Assembly (NCBI GenBank): GCA_027257055.1
Contig: JAPVLO010000133.1
Coordinates: 7,303,501-7,367,500, forward strand
Direction: 5' to 3'
Source of the DNA: Cephalopachus bancanus
Taxonomy: Eukaryota > Chordata > Mammalia > Primates > Tarsiidae
DNA: 64,000 nucleotides
Shown: positions 1 through 10,601 of the stretch, in pieces
Layout of the letters: each line of letters opens with the position of its first letter
Numbering within the stretch: position 1 is the first letter of the stretch
Translations under genes and position numbers: made by a program
The notes under the pieces: model-generated
Told to the model about the DNA's origin: nothing
Seen by the model: the letters and a program-made list of their open reading frames with translations, nothing else
The model's database searches: none

Positions 1-690
1 AGGGTTTACTTAATGCCCGGCAAAAGTAAAGAAACTTGACATTTTACTTAATTGCAATTTCCAGACGGATTTCTGAAATATTGTAAAGAGCTGTGAACCT
101 CGTCTTTCATGTTTCTTGTGTAAAGCTAGTCTCTCTAGCTCTGCTCTGACTCTCCCTGTCAGTCTCTCCTAGGGGTGTTAATGCTGCCATCGGCTGCCCC
201 TTGAAAATCACCGCCTTTCTGTGTCCTCCGACTCTCCCTGTCTCCTGGCTCTTTGCCTTCCACTGGTAACGTTTTTCTTTCTGATGAAAGACACCAGTGG
301 ACTGCGTTCCTGCGTCTACCTCTTCACCTCTTTTCCTCTGACAAGCATCAAGAAAGAGTAGTGAGGACAAGCAGTCTTTACTCGCACATTTGCCACTGTC
401 TTTCGCACATTTGCCACTGACTATTCTCGGTCAGGCTGTGTGGAATGACCTTTCACCAAACCCAAGGGACACTTTCTAGTCCCATCTTCTGACCATTTTG
501 TCACACCTGACACTGCTAATCATTCTTATTTGACATCCATCCATTGAGTTCTCTTCCTCTCCGAGACCCTCTCAGGTCCCTCCTTTAGATGATGGAATGA
601 ACCAGAGGTCTGTTGGGAGCCTGACTCTGGCTGTTTTTAGGTGATCTCAGCATCACTCAGCCACTGGCTAGGGTTCCCATCCTAGCTATG
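1..690. other. Unique non-coding DNA, no feature seen
   Basis: Pyrimidine-rich, CpG-poor sequence. Short open frames here are chance frames without motif or splice context. A small direct repeat of 'ctcgcacatttgccactg' type lies near 390-420. Confidence 0.5.
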
Positions 691-699
691 GGACTGACT

Positions 700-1240
700 G
701 CATTCCACACACACCTGATCACAGCTGTCCTTATGTATACTTTTATCCCTACACCATGGAGCTGTCTGTCTCCTGGATCTCTCTCCTGAGATACCCCTCA
801 GATACCCAATACTCATGATTTCCAAAACCAACTTGTTCTCTCCCTCTCCCTTCTTTACCCGCTTTTGGCCTTCATGACTAATCTTTTTACTCACAATCCG
901 GTTATCCAAGCAAGTGTCTGAGGCTTCCTTGCTTTCGTCTAAATAGTCGACTCTGTTGCCCCTCCCCATTCACTTGTTGTTACCTTGGTGGAGCCATGAT
1001 TTTTTGCCTGAATGTCTTACCCATTCACTCATCTTTCTCAGGTCGTTCAGAAATTAGTCTTACTGCCATTCTACCTTACCTCTTACCAGATGGAATGTTC
1101 TTCAACTCAAATCTGATGATATTGTTTCCTTCTAAAAACTAGCTAGTGGCTCCATGTTTACTTGCCTTCCCTAAGCTATCCAGAATGTTTAATACTCAGC
1201 AAGCCACCTCATCTTCTAATAATCTGTGTGGAAGGTGGGT
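700..1240 (+). mobile_element. Ancient L2-like LINE sequence, decayed
   Basis: The stretch has the pyrimidine-rich wording of L2 coding sequence: a 'ccaaaaccaacttgttctctccc' type segment, then 'ccaagcaagtgtctgaggcttccttg', then 'caactcaaatctgatgatatt'. The order matches L2 ORF sense on the plus strand. Divergence is high and boundaries are uncertain. Recognition is from memory of L2 consensus wording. Confidence 0.4.
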
Positions 1241-2151
1241 TGGGGGGAGGGGGAGAGAGAGAGAGAAAGAGAAACCGTCTGATACCAGCACATTACTTTA
1301 AACACAGACTACCACACTTTATATTTTTCCTATGGATTAAAAAAAAACTCTTTCTGCCCTTTCCCAAAGCTGTCACTTTCACCCGTGTCCATGATTGTGT
1401 TAACATGATTTGGGTTAAGAATTTGGTCTCTTAAGTTTCCCTTCCTTCTTCCTTCAACGTATCCCTCTTCGTTGCTTGCCGCATGTGTCCTATCTTAAAG
1501 CTTCTCCTGAGTACACTACACTGTTTCTTCCTTCACTTCCAAACTTCCTGAAGGGACAGTCTATAGTTACTATGTCTCCCTCCTTTTTAAGACTACTTAT
1601 TGGTTCTTTAAGCACCTGAAAACCGACTACTGTGGAGAGATGGACAGTGGCTTGCTTGTATATGTACTTTCAGCAAATTGTGCCTATGAGAGCTCATCAA
1701 GTAGTAGTACTTGTAGGCTCCTTCAAATGCCAGTCCCATCCTAAGTTACCAAGTTCAATGTCTTTGTCTTAGTGTTTTGTCTTGGCTGCGTAGCTTTGTT
1801 GAAATTGCTTCTTCACATCGTCTCTTCTGACTTGGTGATGCCGCATCCTTGGTCCTCCTGTTTGGTAACAGAGGATGCCTCTTGTTTTCAAATCCTTTTA
1901 TGAAAGCACTTTTCACGTTTCTTCTCATGTGCCTGTTTCTCTTCTTAGGAAACCTGAGTTTTTAGTCCCTCAAGTGTGTGCAGCCGGGGCTCTGCTCACA
2001 TTGCTCTCGTTTTCACATTTCTCAGAGATAGTGGCTTACCCACACGTGTTTGTTTCCCATGTGATCCCTTGGCTTACTGTCCCCCAAGTCGTTCCTGCTC
2101 ATCTCTGACTCATCTTTTTTCTCCTCTGCCGTATCTAAAATATAGGCTTTC
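1241..2151. other. Unique DNA holding copy 1 of a 70-bp duplication
   Basis: A short (GA)-rich patch lies at 1252-1275. Copy 1 of a 70-bp near-exact duplication lies at 1631-1700 (copy 2 at 2490-2559). Otherwise CT-rich sequence without recognisable coding or repeat content. Confidence 0.5.
1631..1700 (+). repeat. 70-bp direct duplication, copy 1
   Basis: Matches 2490-2559 at 68 of 70 positions; the differences fall in gta versus att after 'ggcttgctt'. Flanks on both sides are unrelated. It does not match Alu, L1 or MIR as far as I can tell. Confidence 0.85.
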
Positions 2152-2309
2152 AACCCAGCATTGTGGCTCACACCTATAATCCCAGAGCTTTGGGAGGCAG
2201 AGGCAGGAGGATTGCTTGAGTCCAGGAGTTTGAGGTTATAGTGAGCTATGATCATGCCACTGATCACCAGCCTGGGTAACAGCAAGACCCTGTCTCAAAA
2301 AAAAAAAAA
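2152..2309 (+). mobile_element. Free right Alu monomer (FRAM-like)
   Basis: An Alu-type start (ttgtggctcacacctataatcccag) runs straight into the right-arm insert region (gaggttatagtgagctatgatcatgccactg) and ends in A13. There is no second arm, so this is a monomer older than dimeric Alu. Confidence 0.8.
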
Positions 2310-2489
2310 TTCACGTAATAAAGTATGACACTAGATAGAACAAAATCTATAATTTTGATTTACAGTTAATTCCTAACAATAAAATAAGGCTTCATTAATA
2401 TTTAATATAAGGACTATCTTTGGTACTTTGATTAGCCTTGTCAAGTCCCCTTGGAATGGAATCCTGAGGGGGAAAAGAAAATTCATCCT

Positions 2490-2559
2490 TGTGGAGAGAT
2501 GGACAGTGGCTTGCTTATTTATGTACTTTCAGCAAATTGTGCCTATGAGAGCTCATCAA
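2490..2559 (+). repeat. 70-bp direct duplication, copy 2
   Basis: Second copy of 1631-1700, same orientation, start-to-start distance 859 bp. Confidence 0.85.
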
Positions 2560-2671
2560 ATGAGTTACCAGATTATCTACTTTTACTTAGACTTACACAT
2601 TGGAAAGGGAATTGTGAATGAAAAATAATTCTAACCATACACATGCCAGCAAACAAGAAAATATAGAATGT

Positions 2672-3268
2672 GGCTGGGCATGGTGCCTCACTCCTGTAAT
2701 CCCAGCACTTTAGAAAGCCAGAGTAGAAGGATCATTTGATGCCTGGAATTCAAGACCAGCCTAGGCAACATAGTGAGACCTCATCTCTACAAAAAAATTT
2801 AAAAATTTTTTTAAGAAGCTGGGCTCGGTGGCTCAGCCTGTAATCCCACGCCTTGGGAGGCTGAGGTGAGTGGATTGCCTCAGCCCGCGGGTTCAAGACC
2901 TGCCTGGGCATCTCTACAATAAATAAAAAAAATTAGCCGGGCGTGGTAGCGTGCGCCTGTAGTTCCAGCTACTTGGAAGGCTGAGGCGGAAGGATCGCCG
3001 GAGCCCAGCAGGTCAAGGCTGCGGTGGCTGGGAGCGGCCACTGCACTCCAGTCTGGGCGACAGAGTGAGACTCCAACTCAAAAAAAAAAAAATTTTTTTT
3101 AAAGAGAATTAACCAGGTGTGGTGGTATGTGCCTGTAGTCCTGGCTACTCATGAGGCTGAGGCAGAAGAATCACCTGAGCCTAGGAGGTGGAAGCTGTGG
3201 GAAGCCGTGATTGTGCCATTGTACTTCAGCCTGGGCAACGGAGTGAGACCCTGATTCAAAAAAAAAAT
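2672..3268 (+). mobile_element. AluJ-like element split by a younger Alu
   Basis: The left arm is 2672-2817 and the right arm about 3100-3268. The derived Alu at 2818-3090 sits in the A-rich linker between the arms. Imperfect outer target duplications can be seen (atatagaat before, atgtagaat after). Confidence 0.85.
2818..3090 (+). mobile_element. Derived-family Alu nested in AluJ
   Basis: Carries the family marks: 'ctcggtggctcagcctgtaatcc', linker 'ctacaataaataaaa', right arm with 'ggctgggagcggccactgcactcc' and the 'actccaactcaaa' end. It is flanked by an imperfect duplication of aaaaatttttttaagaa. It lacks the 'gcaacttggcgagacct' stretch of full copies. Confidence 0.88.
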
Positions 3269-3700
3269 GTAGAATTTTCTACTCCTAATACAAGCTGTTT
3301 ATCATTTACATTATAGGGTTAAAAAAGTATGCATATGAATATATATGTGTGTATATTACATATGACACACATATGATAACCACTTAAATATGCAAGAAAT
3401 CAGCAAAAAAAATGATTAGAATTGTTTGAAATAAGAATTTATATCCACTTATTGTTAATTGCTGTAAATATGTACAGTGCTTGGAGAGTTATTACTGGTA
3501 TAAAGCTACCAAAATTAGCAAGACATTTAGAAACTAGGCACCCAAAACGTGAATTAAATCTACACTGTCTGTGAGCTGTCCAAATGTTTCACATATATTA
3601 TATTAGTACATTAGTGGGGTGGTGTGTACTGGATAACCAAATAAATATGCAGAGATTTGAGGGATACATGCCTAAATTACTTAACTGATACGAGTGCACC
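3269..3700. other. AT-rich unique DNA
   Basis: Contains a short TA/TG-rich patch (3335-3375). Nothing else recognised. Confidence 0.4.
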
Positions 3701-3759
3701 ATCAAAAAAATGGAAGCCCCTTACTGAGAGGATCACTGCATCCTGTTCACTCTGCTTCC

Positions 3760-4280
3760 CCAAAGCTTGTTCTTTCTCCCCAGAATGTTCTGATGTAGGC
3801 TCTAACTTGATCATTACAACAGGCTTCTGCTGGCCTCCTTGACTCTAATTTGTCACATTTTCAACCTCTGTCTTTCCAATTGCTGCTAGAATTATTTGTC
3901 TAAGACTTTTATTTGTTCTTGTCACTTCCCTGCTTAAAAACTTTGATGGTTCTTTATCAGTACAAAATGAATAACCAACCTTTCAACGTGTTTTGAGATG
4001 TGATTTGGCCTAAATTTCCCATTTCTCTCTTATCTCTAATTTCATCCAACCATGCCAAACCACAAGCCAAGAATGTCTGTGTCTGTAGCTTTTCTTTTAC
4101 TAGTTTCTTAAAATTTGAAAGACACTTCCCCCATGTCTCATCTCTACTTTTTTAAGACCTTTCTCCTTTAGACTTGCTACATTGTGCCTCCTCCATGAGC
4201 TTTTCTCATAGCTCCCTATGGGAATGTAAACCTCTTCCTTTTCTGATTTTTTCACAGCACTGTGTCATATCTTTGATTAA
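3760..4280 (+). mobile_element. L2-like LINE fragment
   Basis: Reads like the 3' part of L2 coding sequence in sense: 'gatcattacaacaggcttctgctggcctcctt', then 'cttgtcacttccctgcttaaaaactttgatggttcttt', then a 'gagatgtgatttggcctaa' segment. High divergence fits an ancient element. Edges approximate. Confidence 0.6.
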
Positions 4281-5046
4281 GTATGTGTCCACCACAGGCA
4301 CCATCCGCTCAGAACAGATACCTTCCTTGTGCAGACTGTGGATAATCAGGAAATTATCAGTTGTCTTTTGGGACATGCCCCCCACACCATATAAGCTATT
4401 AAGTTATTATGTTTATTTTCCTCTTCCTTATTCCCCTCCCTCCAGACTTTATGCATTAAGACACAGGGACTTAGTCCTTTTTGTATTATTTGTAGAGACA
4501 ACTTATGAAAGACTCAGAAATGGACAGAAAATGTTATGGTTGTGTAACTGACGGAAGCTTGGCCACTCATCACTCACAGCCACACTTGAGAGATGAGAGA
4601 CGAAAGAAAGTGACTTTATTCCAAAAGTCAAAAAATAGGAAAATGGCCAGGCTCATGATTAAAAAGAAAAGAAAAGAAAATCCCCATTTCAGTTTTTTAG
4701 ACTGACTGCAAAGGTTTAAAAAGGGAAAATTGGCATGGGAAACATGCAAGTCTGGCACAGGTTTTATCTTGACAGCTTATCTCGGGTGATCTGGTCACCT
4801 CAACTGCAGTCAGGTTATGGATCAGCTGTCTCATGCCTCATTCCAAGTGGAAGGATCCAGCAGTCAGGCTGTTTTAAATTAGCCCCTGGGATTTCCAAGC
4901 AAGTATGGGGTCAGATAAGTGTGCATAGTGAAAATAAGTTTCAAACATGTTTCAGGGCTTAAAAGGAATGTAGGGGGAAAAAACCACTTTAAAATACATT
5001 TTAAGGCTGAAATGCTTGGTCACAGTTGTCCTTAGTGGAAAACTGA
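4281..5046. other. Unique DNA, no feature seen
   Basis: Mixed AT-rich sequence with short A-rich runs near 4660-4680. No exon signal or repeat that I can name. Confidence 0.4.
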
Positions 5047-5336
5047 GGCCAGGCTCAGTGGCTCAGTCTGTAATCCCAGCACTTTGGGAGGCTGAGGCAA
5101 GTGGATTGCCTGAGCCCACGGGTTCGAGACCAGCCTGGGCAACTTGGTGTGACGTCATCTCTACAATAAATAAAAAAATTAGCCGGGCATGGTAGTGCGC
5201 ACCTGTAGTTCCAGCTACTTTGGAAGGCTGAGGCGGAAGGATCATCTGAGCCCAGCGGGTCGAGGATAAAGGGTCAAGAGCATGGCACTGCACTCTAACC
5301 TGGGCAAAAGAGTGAGACTCCAACTCAAAAAAAAAA
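5047..5336 (+). mobile_element. Derived-family Alu
   Basis: Full dimer with the 'acaataaataaaa' linker and 'actccaactcaaa' end. The right arm differs from the family where the hairpin should be ('ataaagggtcaagagcatgg'), so the hairpin is lost. Possible target duplication gaaaactga/gaaaattga. Confidence 0.85.
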
Positions 5337-5750
5337 GAAGAAGAAAATTGAACATAGTCCAGATTATCTGATTCTGTGGGGTCTGTGTACATCTTATTAC
5401 CATTGAGTTATTTTACGTCAACATAAAATAATTCTATCATGTGATTATACTATATTATCTAATACCTAAAGTAATACAAATAATTCTTGTCTATAGAAAC
5501 GAAAATCGTATCTCATTTGGGATTCAGCTAATTGTTCCCAATATTGAACAGATCTAAAGTTTCACATCTATGAAGCAAATTTATGTTCCCATTTCTGCTG
5601 ACCCATATATGTGTAGTTCTTTTAATTTTCCTTCAAATTAGTTGCAACATCTTACAGATTTCCTCATTAGTTAATAGGCTAAAGACTTTGACACATGTTT
5701 ATTTTATATCTGTATGAGACTCATGATGTCTTCTTTTAAAATTATCTTTT
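5337..5750. other. AT-rich DNA related to 34.67-34.78 kb
   Basis: The last 90 bp (about 5655-5750) resemble 34670-34780 at roughly 70% ('tttgaca..atgtttattttatatctgtatgagac'). This suggests two copies of an old dispersed repeat I cannot name. Confidence 0.3.
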
Positions 5751-6040
5751 GCCAGGCTCGGTGGCTCAGCCTGTAATCCCTCGCTTGGGGAGGCTGAGGT
5801 GAGTGAATATCCTGAGCCTGCGGGTTTGAGACCTGCCTGGGCAACTTGGTGAGACCTCATCTCTACAATAAATCAAAAATTAGCTGGGCGTGGTAGTGCG
5901 CGCCTGTAGTTCCAGCTATTTGGAAGGCTGAGGCGGAAGGGTCACCTGAACCCAGCAGGTCAAGGCTGTGGTGGCTGGGAGCGGCCACTGCACTCCAGTC
6001 TGGGTGATAGAGTGAGACTCCAACTCAAAAAAAAAAAAAA
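5751..6040 (+). mobile_element. Derived-family Alu
   Basis: Full dimer with all family marks. Flanked by atctttt at 5744-5750 and 6041-6047, consistent with a target duplication that runs into the A tail. Confidence 0.88.
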
Positions 6041-6157
6041 ATCTTTTAATGCATGGATATGCTTTGGATCTGGTAAATATTAATATTTCTCAATTTCAGA
6101 TTAAAAGTCATTTAATGAATAATACCAGAATAAGCTGAGACACTTTTCTTTAAAAAA

Positions 6158-6425
6158 ATTTTTTCTAGTTGCAGGTGTGACTTTGTTGTCTAGGCTGGAG
6201 GGCAAGTGGCATGATCACAGCTCACTATAGTCTTGACATTCTGGGCTCAGGTGATTCTTCTACCTCAGCCTCCCAAGTAGCTGGAGCTACAGGTGCACAC
6301 CACTATACCCAGCTAATTTTTTTTTATTTTTGTAGAGATGACATATCACTATGTTGCCTAGGCTGGTCTCAAATTCCTGGGCTCAAGGGATCCTCTCACC
6401 ATGGCCTCCCAAAGTGCTGGGATTA
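6158..6425 (-). mobile_element. AluJ-like element
   Basis: Minus-strand Alu dimer with ancestral wording (ctcactatagtcttgacattctgggctcagg; ggcctcccaaagtgctgggatta). It lacks the derived family marks. Confidence 0.85.
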
Positions 6426-6556
6426 AATCTCCCTTGCCATAGAGACAATGGGATGCCTCTTTTGAAAATGTTTAGGACTATGGAGCAGAGAAATATTTTC
6501 CAAACTAAATTTTTATTTATCTAGATGAGAAAACAATTTTCTCCAGGAGACTGAAA

Positions 6557-6561
<5 letters not shown>

Positions 6562-6608
<47 letters not shown>
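6562..6608. repeat. (CT)n microsatellite, about 23.5 units
   Basis: A perfect CT dinucleotide run that stands where the poly-T (A tail in reverse) of the following minus-strand Alu should be. Confidence 0.98.
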
Positions 6609-6612
<4 letters not shown>

Positions 6613-6881
6613 GAGTATCACTCTATCATCCAGACTGGAGTGGCATGCTCATGGCCACTGCAGCCTCAACCTGCTCGGCTCAGGCGAGCCTTCTGCCTCA
6701 GCCTTTCAAGTAGCTGGAACCACAGGTGTGCACCACCAGGCCCGGCTAATTTTTTTATTTATTGCAGAGATGAGGTCTTTCCTTGTTGCTCAGGCTGGTC
6801 TCAAACCCCTGAGTTCAGGCAATCCTCTGGTCTCCATCTCCCAATGTGCTAGGATTACAGATGTGAGGAACCATGCCCGGC
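6609..6881 (-). mobile_element. Intermediate-type Alu with (AG)n tail
   Basis: Minus-strand dimer that mixes ancestral and derived states: 'gcatgctcatggccactgcagcctcaacctgctcggctcagg' has an early form of the derived right arm, without the full hairpin. The tail has been replaced by the adjoining (CT)n run. Confidence 0.85.
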
Positions 6882-8030
6882 AAGACTTATTTTCATCACA
6901 ATAAATTTGAACACAGATCCTCTGATAAGTCACATGTGTCCCAAACAAAACAAAATTAGAAACCCACAAATATCCAGTTGGTATTTGCTTAATTACTTAA
7001 ACACTATATGAAAGAATAAACATAAGAAATTCTAAAGTGTTATTTACTCATTTTGTCCTTTTTTTAAAATCTAGGAGTTTTCACCTTGAAAATGATACAA
7101 AAATCTTTGCAATAATCATTGGAAGCTGTATAAAGTAAAAACTCCATGATTCAGTAATCTTCAGTGTCACCCATATTCCCGTGTTCTGTTTGTCCTCAGA
7201 CTGGACGCACTTGGGGTGGACCCTCAGGTGTCCGGAACATGCTGCTGCGATGATCGTCTCAGCCTAGATGTCCTCTGCTTCTTTACCCTTCTAGCTTCTC
7301 TTCTGTCTTGTCTCCTGCTGCCAAGTGTCATGTTAACCAAGTATTCCCTTCTAGGAAGACTCTTCTCGCCCTACCCTGGTGACCACATTTGTCTTGATGA
7401 TTTGGGAAAGGGGCAGAAGCGGAGCAACTGAGAGAAGAGTGGACTTGTGGGAGGCAGGTTTTGGGCAGAGGCTATAACCGACAGGATTCACTGATGATGG
7501 CAGGCCGGAGACGGAGAGAACCAGAACCAAGGCGACTTCTGTTTCTGGCTTGAGCCGCTGGTAGCCTCCGGGACCACTCACTGGATGGGAAAGGCTGGAG
7601 TGGGGACAAGCTTGGGAAGGATTGCACAGTATTTCTTCAGGCTATTGTTGTTTATAGTATGGTTAGAAGTTAAAACCCAGAAAAGACAATACATGTTAAC
7701 TTTCATTGTGAAACTCTTCTCTACTTTCATGTCTTTCCCCAGGACACTTTTTTCAGGTGAAATCAACATTTGCACCAATGAGTTTAAAAAAAAAACAAAC
7801 AAAAAAGAACCAAACCAGGGGAAGGGATGGTAATACAAGAATAATTTTGCCCTGGGTCTTCCTCAAAGGCTAAGGCACAGATCCCTTTCTGTAGAGTAGC
7901 TGATTTAAATCAGATGAACACTCACTGCTTTTTCACAGCTCACTGCTTTTTAAAAGGCACTACAGGGATCTCTTAGGGGAGAGGAGTGTGAAGACCTCCT
8001 GTGGTCTCTGAGGTGAGGGTGTTAACCTCG
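6882..8030. other. Unique DNA, no feature seen
   Basis: No repeat recognised except an A-rich patch at 7784-7805. Open frames up to about 80 codons are unsupported by splice sites or composition. Confidence 0.4.
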
Positions 8031-8070
8031 ATCAGATCAGATCAGATCAGAGCAGAGCAGAGCAGGGCAG
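8031..8070 (+). repeat. Pentanucleotide tandem array (ATCAG)4(AGCAG)3(GGCAG)1
   Basis: Eight consecutive 5-bp units changing by single substitutions along the array. The first block contains overlapping GATC sites. Confidence 0.95.
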
Positions 8071-8099
8071 CTGGAAGGGAGAAGGAAATTCTCCACAAC

Positions 8100-8217
8100 C
8101 TGCTGGCTTTCATGACCTCGCCCAAGTGGTCCTGCATTTTTTCATTAAGCAGGTTACAGAAGATGCTGGGGGTTAATTAGCTTAGTGAAGTTTGGCTGAA
8201 ATGGCTCCGGGCCTCAG
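8100..8217 (+). CDS. Possible first exon (weak)
   Basis: The stretch ends in CTCAG|GTGAGT (exon end 8217), a textbook splice donor. An ATG at 8200 has G at -3 and G at +4 (ctgaaATGGCtcc) and would give five codons (M-A-P-G-L) before the donor. The sequence before it looks constrained: a TTAATTAG homeobox-type site at 8172-8179, and GTAAACAAATTAG just downstream in the intron. No TATA box or CpG island marks a promoter, so it may equally be an enhancer with a chance donor. No product can be named. Confidence 0.2.
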
Positions 8218-8662
8218 GTGAGTCTAATGCTGTTAGCATCCAGCCTCCACTCCATACTCTATCTTCTCTGAATGTCTGTAAACAAATTAGGATTGCTTTT
8301 CATGTGGGGCTTTGTAGCTCACAGGGATGTATGAAAACGTATTAGGTGGTGTCGGAAGAGCACTTTACATGATTTATTCTTTAGCCAGTTTTTCCTGAGG
8401 GATACTTTGTCTCTGCGCTCCTAATTGCCAGGGAGCAGGATGATGAAGGGCAATCTTCAAGAGACACTTAGTGGGTTGCAAGACGTGACTCATAGATCTT
8501 CTCTCTGCACGCGAAACATATACTTTACATTTCCCATCATGAAATTCTGTCTTTCTAACCAGTGTATTTTTGTGTGTGACATTTAGATAACATTTTCAGT
8601 TTGCAGAAGTGGCAGGTAAGCTTTGTGGTCGTTAGAAAAAAGTTTTTATTACGGGGGTAGAA
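8218..8662. other. Possible conserved non-coding DNA
   Basis: Contains GTAAACA (forkhead-type) at about 8278 and TGACTCAT (AP-1-type) at about 8487, in sequence without repeats. The sites are short and could be chance; comparison with other mammals is needed to call it. Confidence 0.25.
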
Positions 8663-8885
8663 TAATGTAGTAGAAGGAGCGTAGGTTTTGAGAGAAGAGC
8701 ATTTGGAATTTGACACCTGGTTCTGCCACTTACTAGCTAAATAATGCGGCAAATCACTTTACCTGTTGAACTTCAACTTTCTTGCTTGTAAAAATGAAGA
8801 TAATCACACCTATCACTCAAGGTTGTTTTTATGACTACATGAGTAATGTATAGTTCTTGACACTTGGGTGATGCTTAATAAAAAA
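8663..8885 (+). mobile_element. MIR SINE
   Basis: Shows the MIR order: 'gtagtagaaggagcgtaggttttgag' near the start, the core 'tgacacctggttctgccacttactagct', then 'caaatcactttacctg..ttcaactttcttgcttgtaaaaatgaagataat'. Diverged as expected for this age. Confidence 0.85.
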
Positions 8886-9087
8886 TTCTTTCTTTCCTCC
8901 TTCAAATTTCATTGTCACTGGTAAATTGCAAGCAGTTGTTCTAAATTCTGCTCTCAACCCAGCAGACTATGTCTACCAGTAAACACATTTGTCAGAGACC
9001 TGATGTCTAATTAACAGAAAATAACCAAGTCAAATGCAAACACATTCCCTGAAATAACTAAGTAATCCTTGGTCCAGCCTGTTAAAA

Positions 9088-9127
9088 ACAAAACAAGACA
9101 AAACAAACAAAACAAAACAAAACAAAA
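9088..9127 (+). repeat. (AAAAC)n simple repeat
   Basis: Eight or so units of AAAAC with small length changes, not attached to any recognisable SINE. Confidence 0.9.
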
Positions 9128-9239
9128 CTCAATGAGACATTGAAGGACTCATCTTTTTGCTAATACATATTTTTGCCTTAATTTTAAGTTTTAAATAATT
9201 TTAAGTCTTCTCTTTAGATCATAAATAATCTAGAGATTA

Positions 9240-9542
9240 TTATTATTATTATTATTGAGTCAGAGTCTCACTCTGTTGCCCAGTCTGGAGTGCAGTAGCA
9301 TGATCACGGCTCATCATAACCACTAACTCCTGGGCTCAAGCAATTTTCCTGACTCAGTTTCCCTAGTAGCTGGGACTACAGACACATGCCACCATACCCT
9401 GCTGATTTCTCTGATTTTTTTGTAGAGATGAGGTCTCACTATGTTGACTAAGGTAGTCCCGAACTCCTGAGCTCAAGCAATCCTCCCACCTCAGCCTCCC
9501 AAAGTGTTGGGCTTACAGTTGTGAGCTACCGCGCCTGGCCAC
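9240..9542 (-). mobile_element. AluJ-like element with (ATT)n tail
   Basis: Minus-strand Alu dimer ending at the 'ctgcgcctggcc'-type head. The A tail became (ATT)n at 9240-9254. An 11-bp target duplication, tctagagatta, stands at 9229-9239 and 9543-9553. Confidence 0.92.
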
Positions 9543-9553
9543 TCTAGAGATTA

Positions 9554-10469
9554 CTCTTGATCACACACAAAGCGAGTTTCCTGTTTTGTCATGAATGTTT
9601 ACGTAGTTCAGCAAGAGGTATTAACTAACCACATATACTTCCTTGAACAGTCAGTATTGAGCAACCACCAAAGTCAAATAATTGGATTCTACTGGGTAGG
9701 GTAATTTCACTAAGGAATACAGGATCCGATCATGTAAAAACCTCTGTTATTTTTTTCTTCTAGCTTGAGACTAGGAAACAAAGCCCCTTCAAGTTTTTCC
9801 GCCATGATTTCACCGTCATTGCCTATATTCTGTTGAGTTCCTATCTGCCTAAAGTCTCCAAGTACACTGAGGCTCCTGGTTGGCCAGTGAGTGATGTTGC
9901 TTATCACCTATGAGGCTCTAACCCTGAAACAGGTTCATTCCCTGTATGAAATGTGGAAGCGATGCTTTCATACCTTGCTCCGTGAGGATGGGCTTTCCAT
10001 ATCTGATTAAATGTCATTAATTCTCAAGTAAGCCTCCAAGTAAGGCTTTGGATGATGAGGTAGAACTTGAAAACAGTAAAATTCTCTATTGGGGTGCAAT
10101 ACAAAATGTTTTAATAAGAATTTGATCGGGGTTCATGCTGGGAGTAAGAGCATATTCTGGGCAGAGAGAGCACTGACACATTCCCAGACCCCCCAATTTG
10201 TTGTATAATACATACAGTCTCAGAAATATACTTATGAGTAATTGTATCTGTAAAATGTATCCTTTAATTTGACCATTCTTCCGATCAGTTTTTACAATAG
10301 TGTTGAGCTAATTAAGGGAAAGAAAAGTTGAGAACACAATGATTTGGCATCTCTCTACTTTTATAAGGCAAAATAAAACTTCATGGTTTTCCAGAGGTTT
10401 GATGGAAAATTTCAAGGTTAACTTTAAGTGTTGAAGAAAATTCTGAACATTTTATTTTTTTGAATCTAG
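9554..10469. other. Unique DNA, no feature seen
   Basis: Non-repetitive, AT-rich. It ends in a T-rich stretch leading into a splice-acceptor-like site at 10468-10469. Confidence 0.4.
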
Positions 10470-10601
10470 GATGTGGGTGTGGAAAAGCAAAATAAAGAAC
10501 CATCAGAATACTTCAGAATACTTAAGGCAGTTTCAGATCTGCCTGAGAAACAACAAATTCGACACCTGCTAGTCAAAATGACAATGCGATATTTTAAATA
10601 A
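10470..10601 (+). CDS. Possible terminal coding exon, unknown gene
   Basis: A branch-like ttctgaac (10441-10448), a run of T (tttatttttttgaatctag) and AG at 10468-10469 form a good acceptor. From 10470 one frame is open for 43 codons to TAA at 10599-10601. The peptide begins DVGVEKQNKEPSEY, continues into LPEKQQIRHLLVKM and ends MRYFK. It is lysine/glutamate/leucine rich and looks helical, as in real proteins. The other two frames close sooner or give poor composition. There is no ATG, so it would be a last exon joined at phase 0. I cannot name the family. Against it: no clear AATAAA follows before the L1 at 11.04 kb, and 43 open codons can occur by chance. Confidence 0.4.
   Translation, partial: DVGVEKQNKEPSEYFRILKAVSDLPEKQQIRHLLVKMTMRYFK

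Noticed and set aside
6562..6608. CRISPR-like or satellite array
   Set aside because: Plain dinucleotide microsatellite; no spacers. No CRISPR or bacterial feature exists in this mammalian window.
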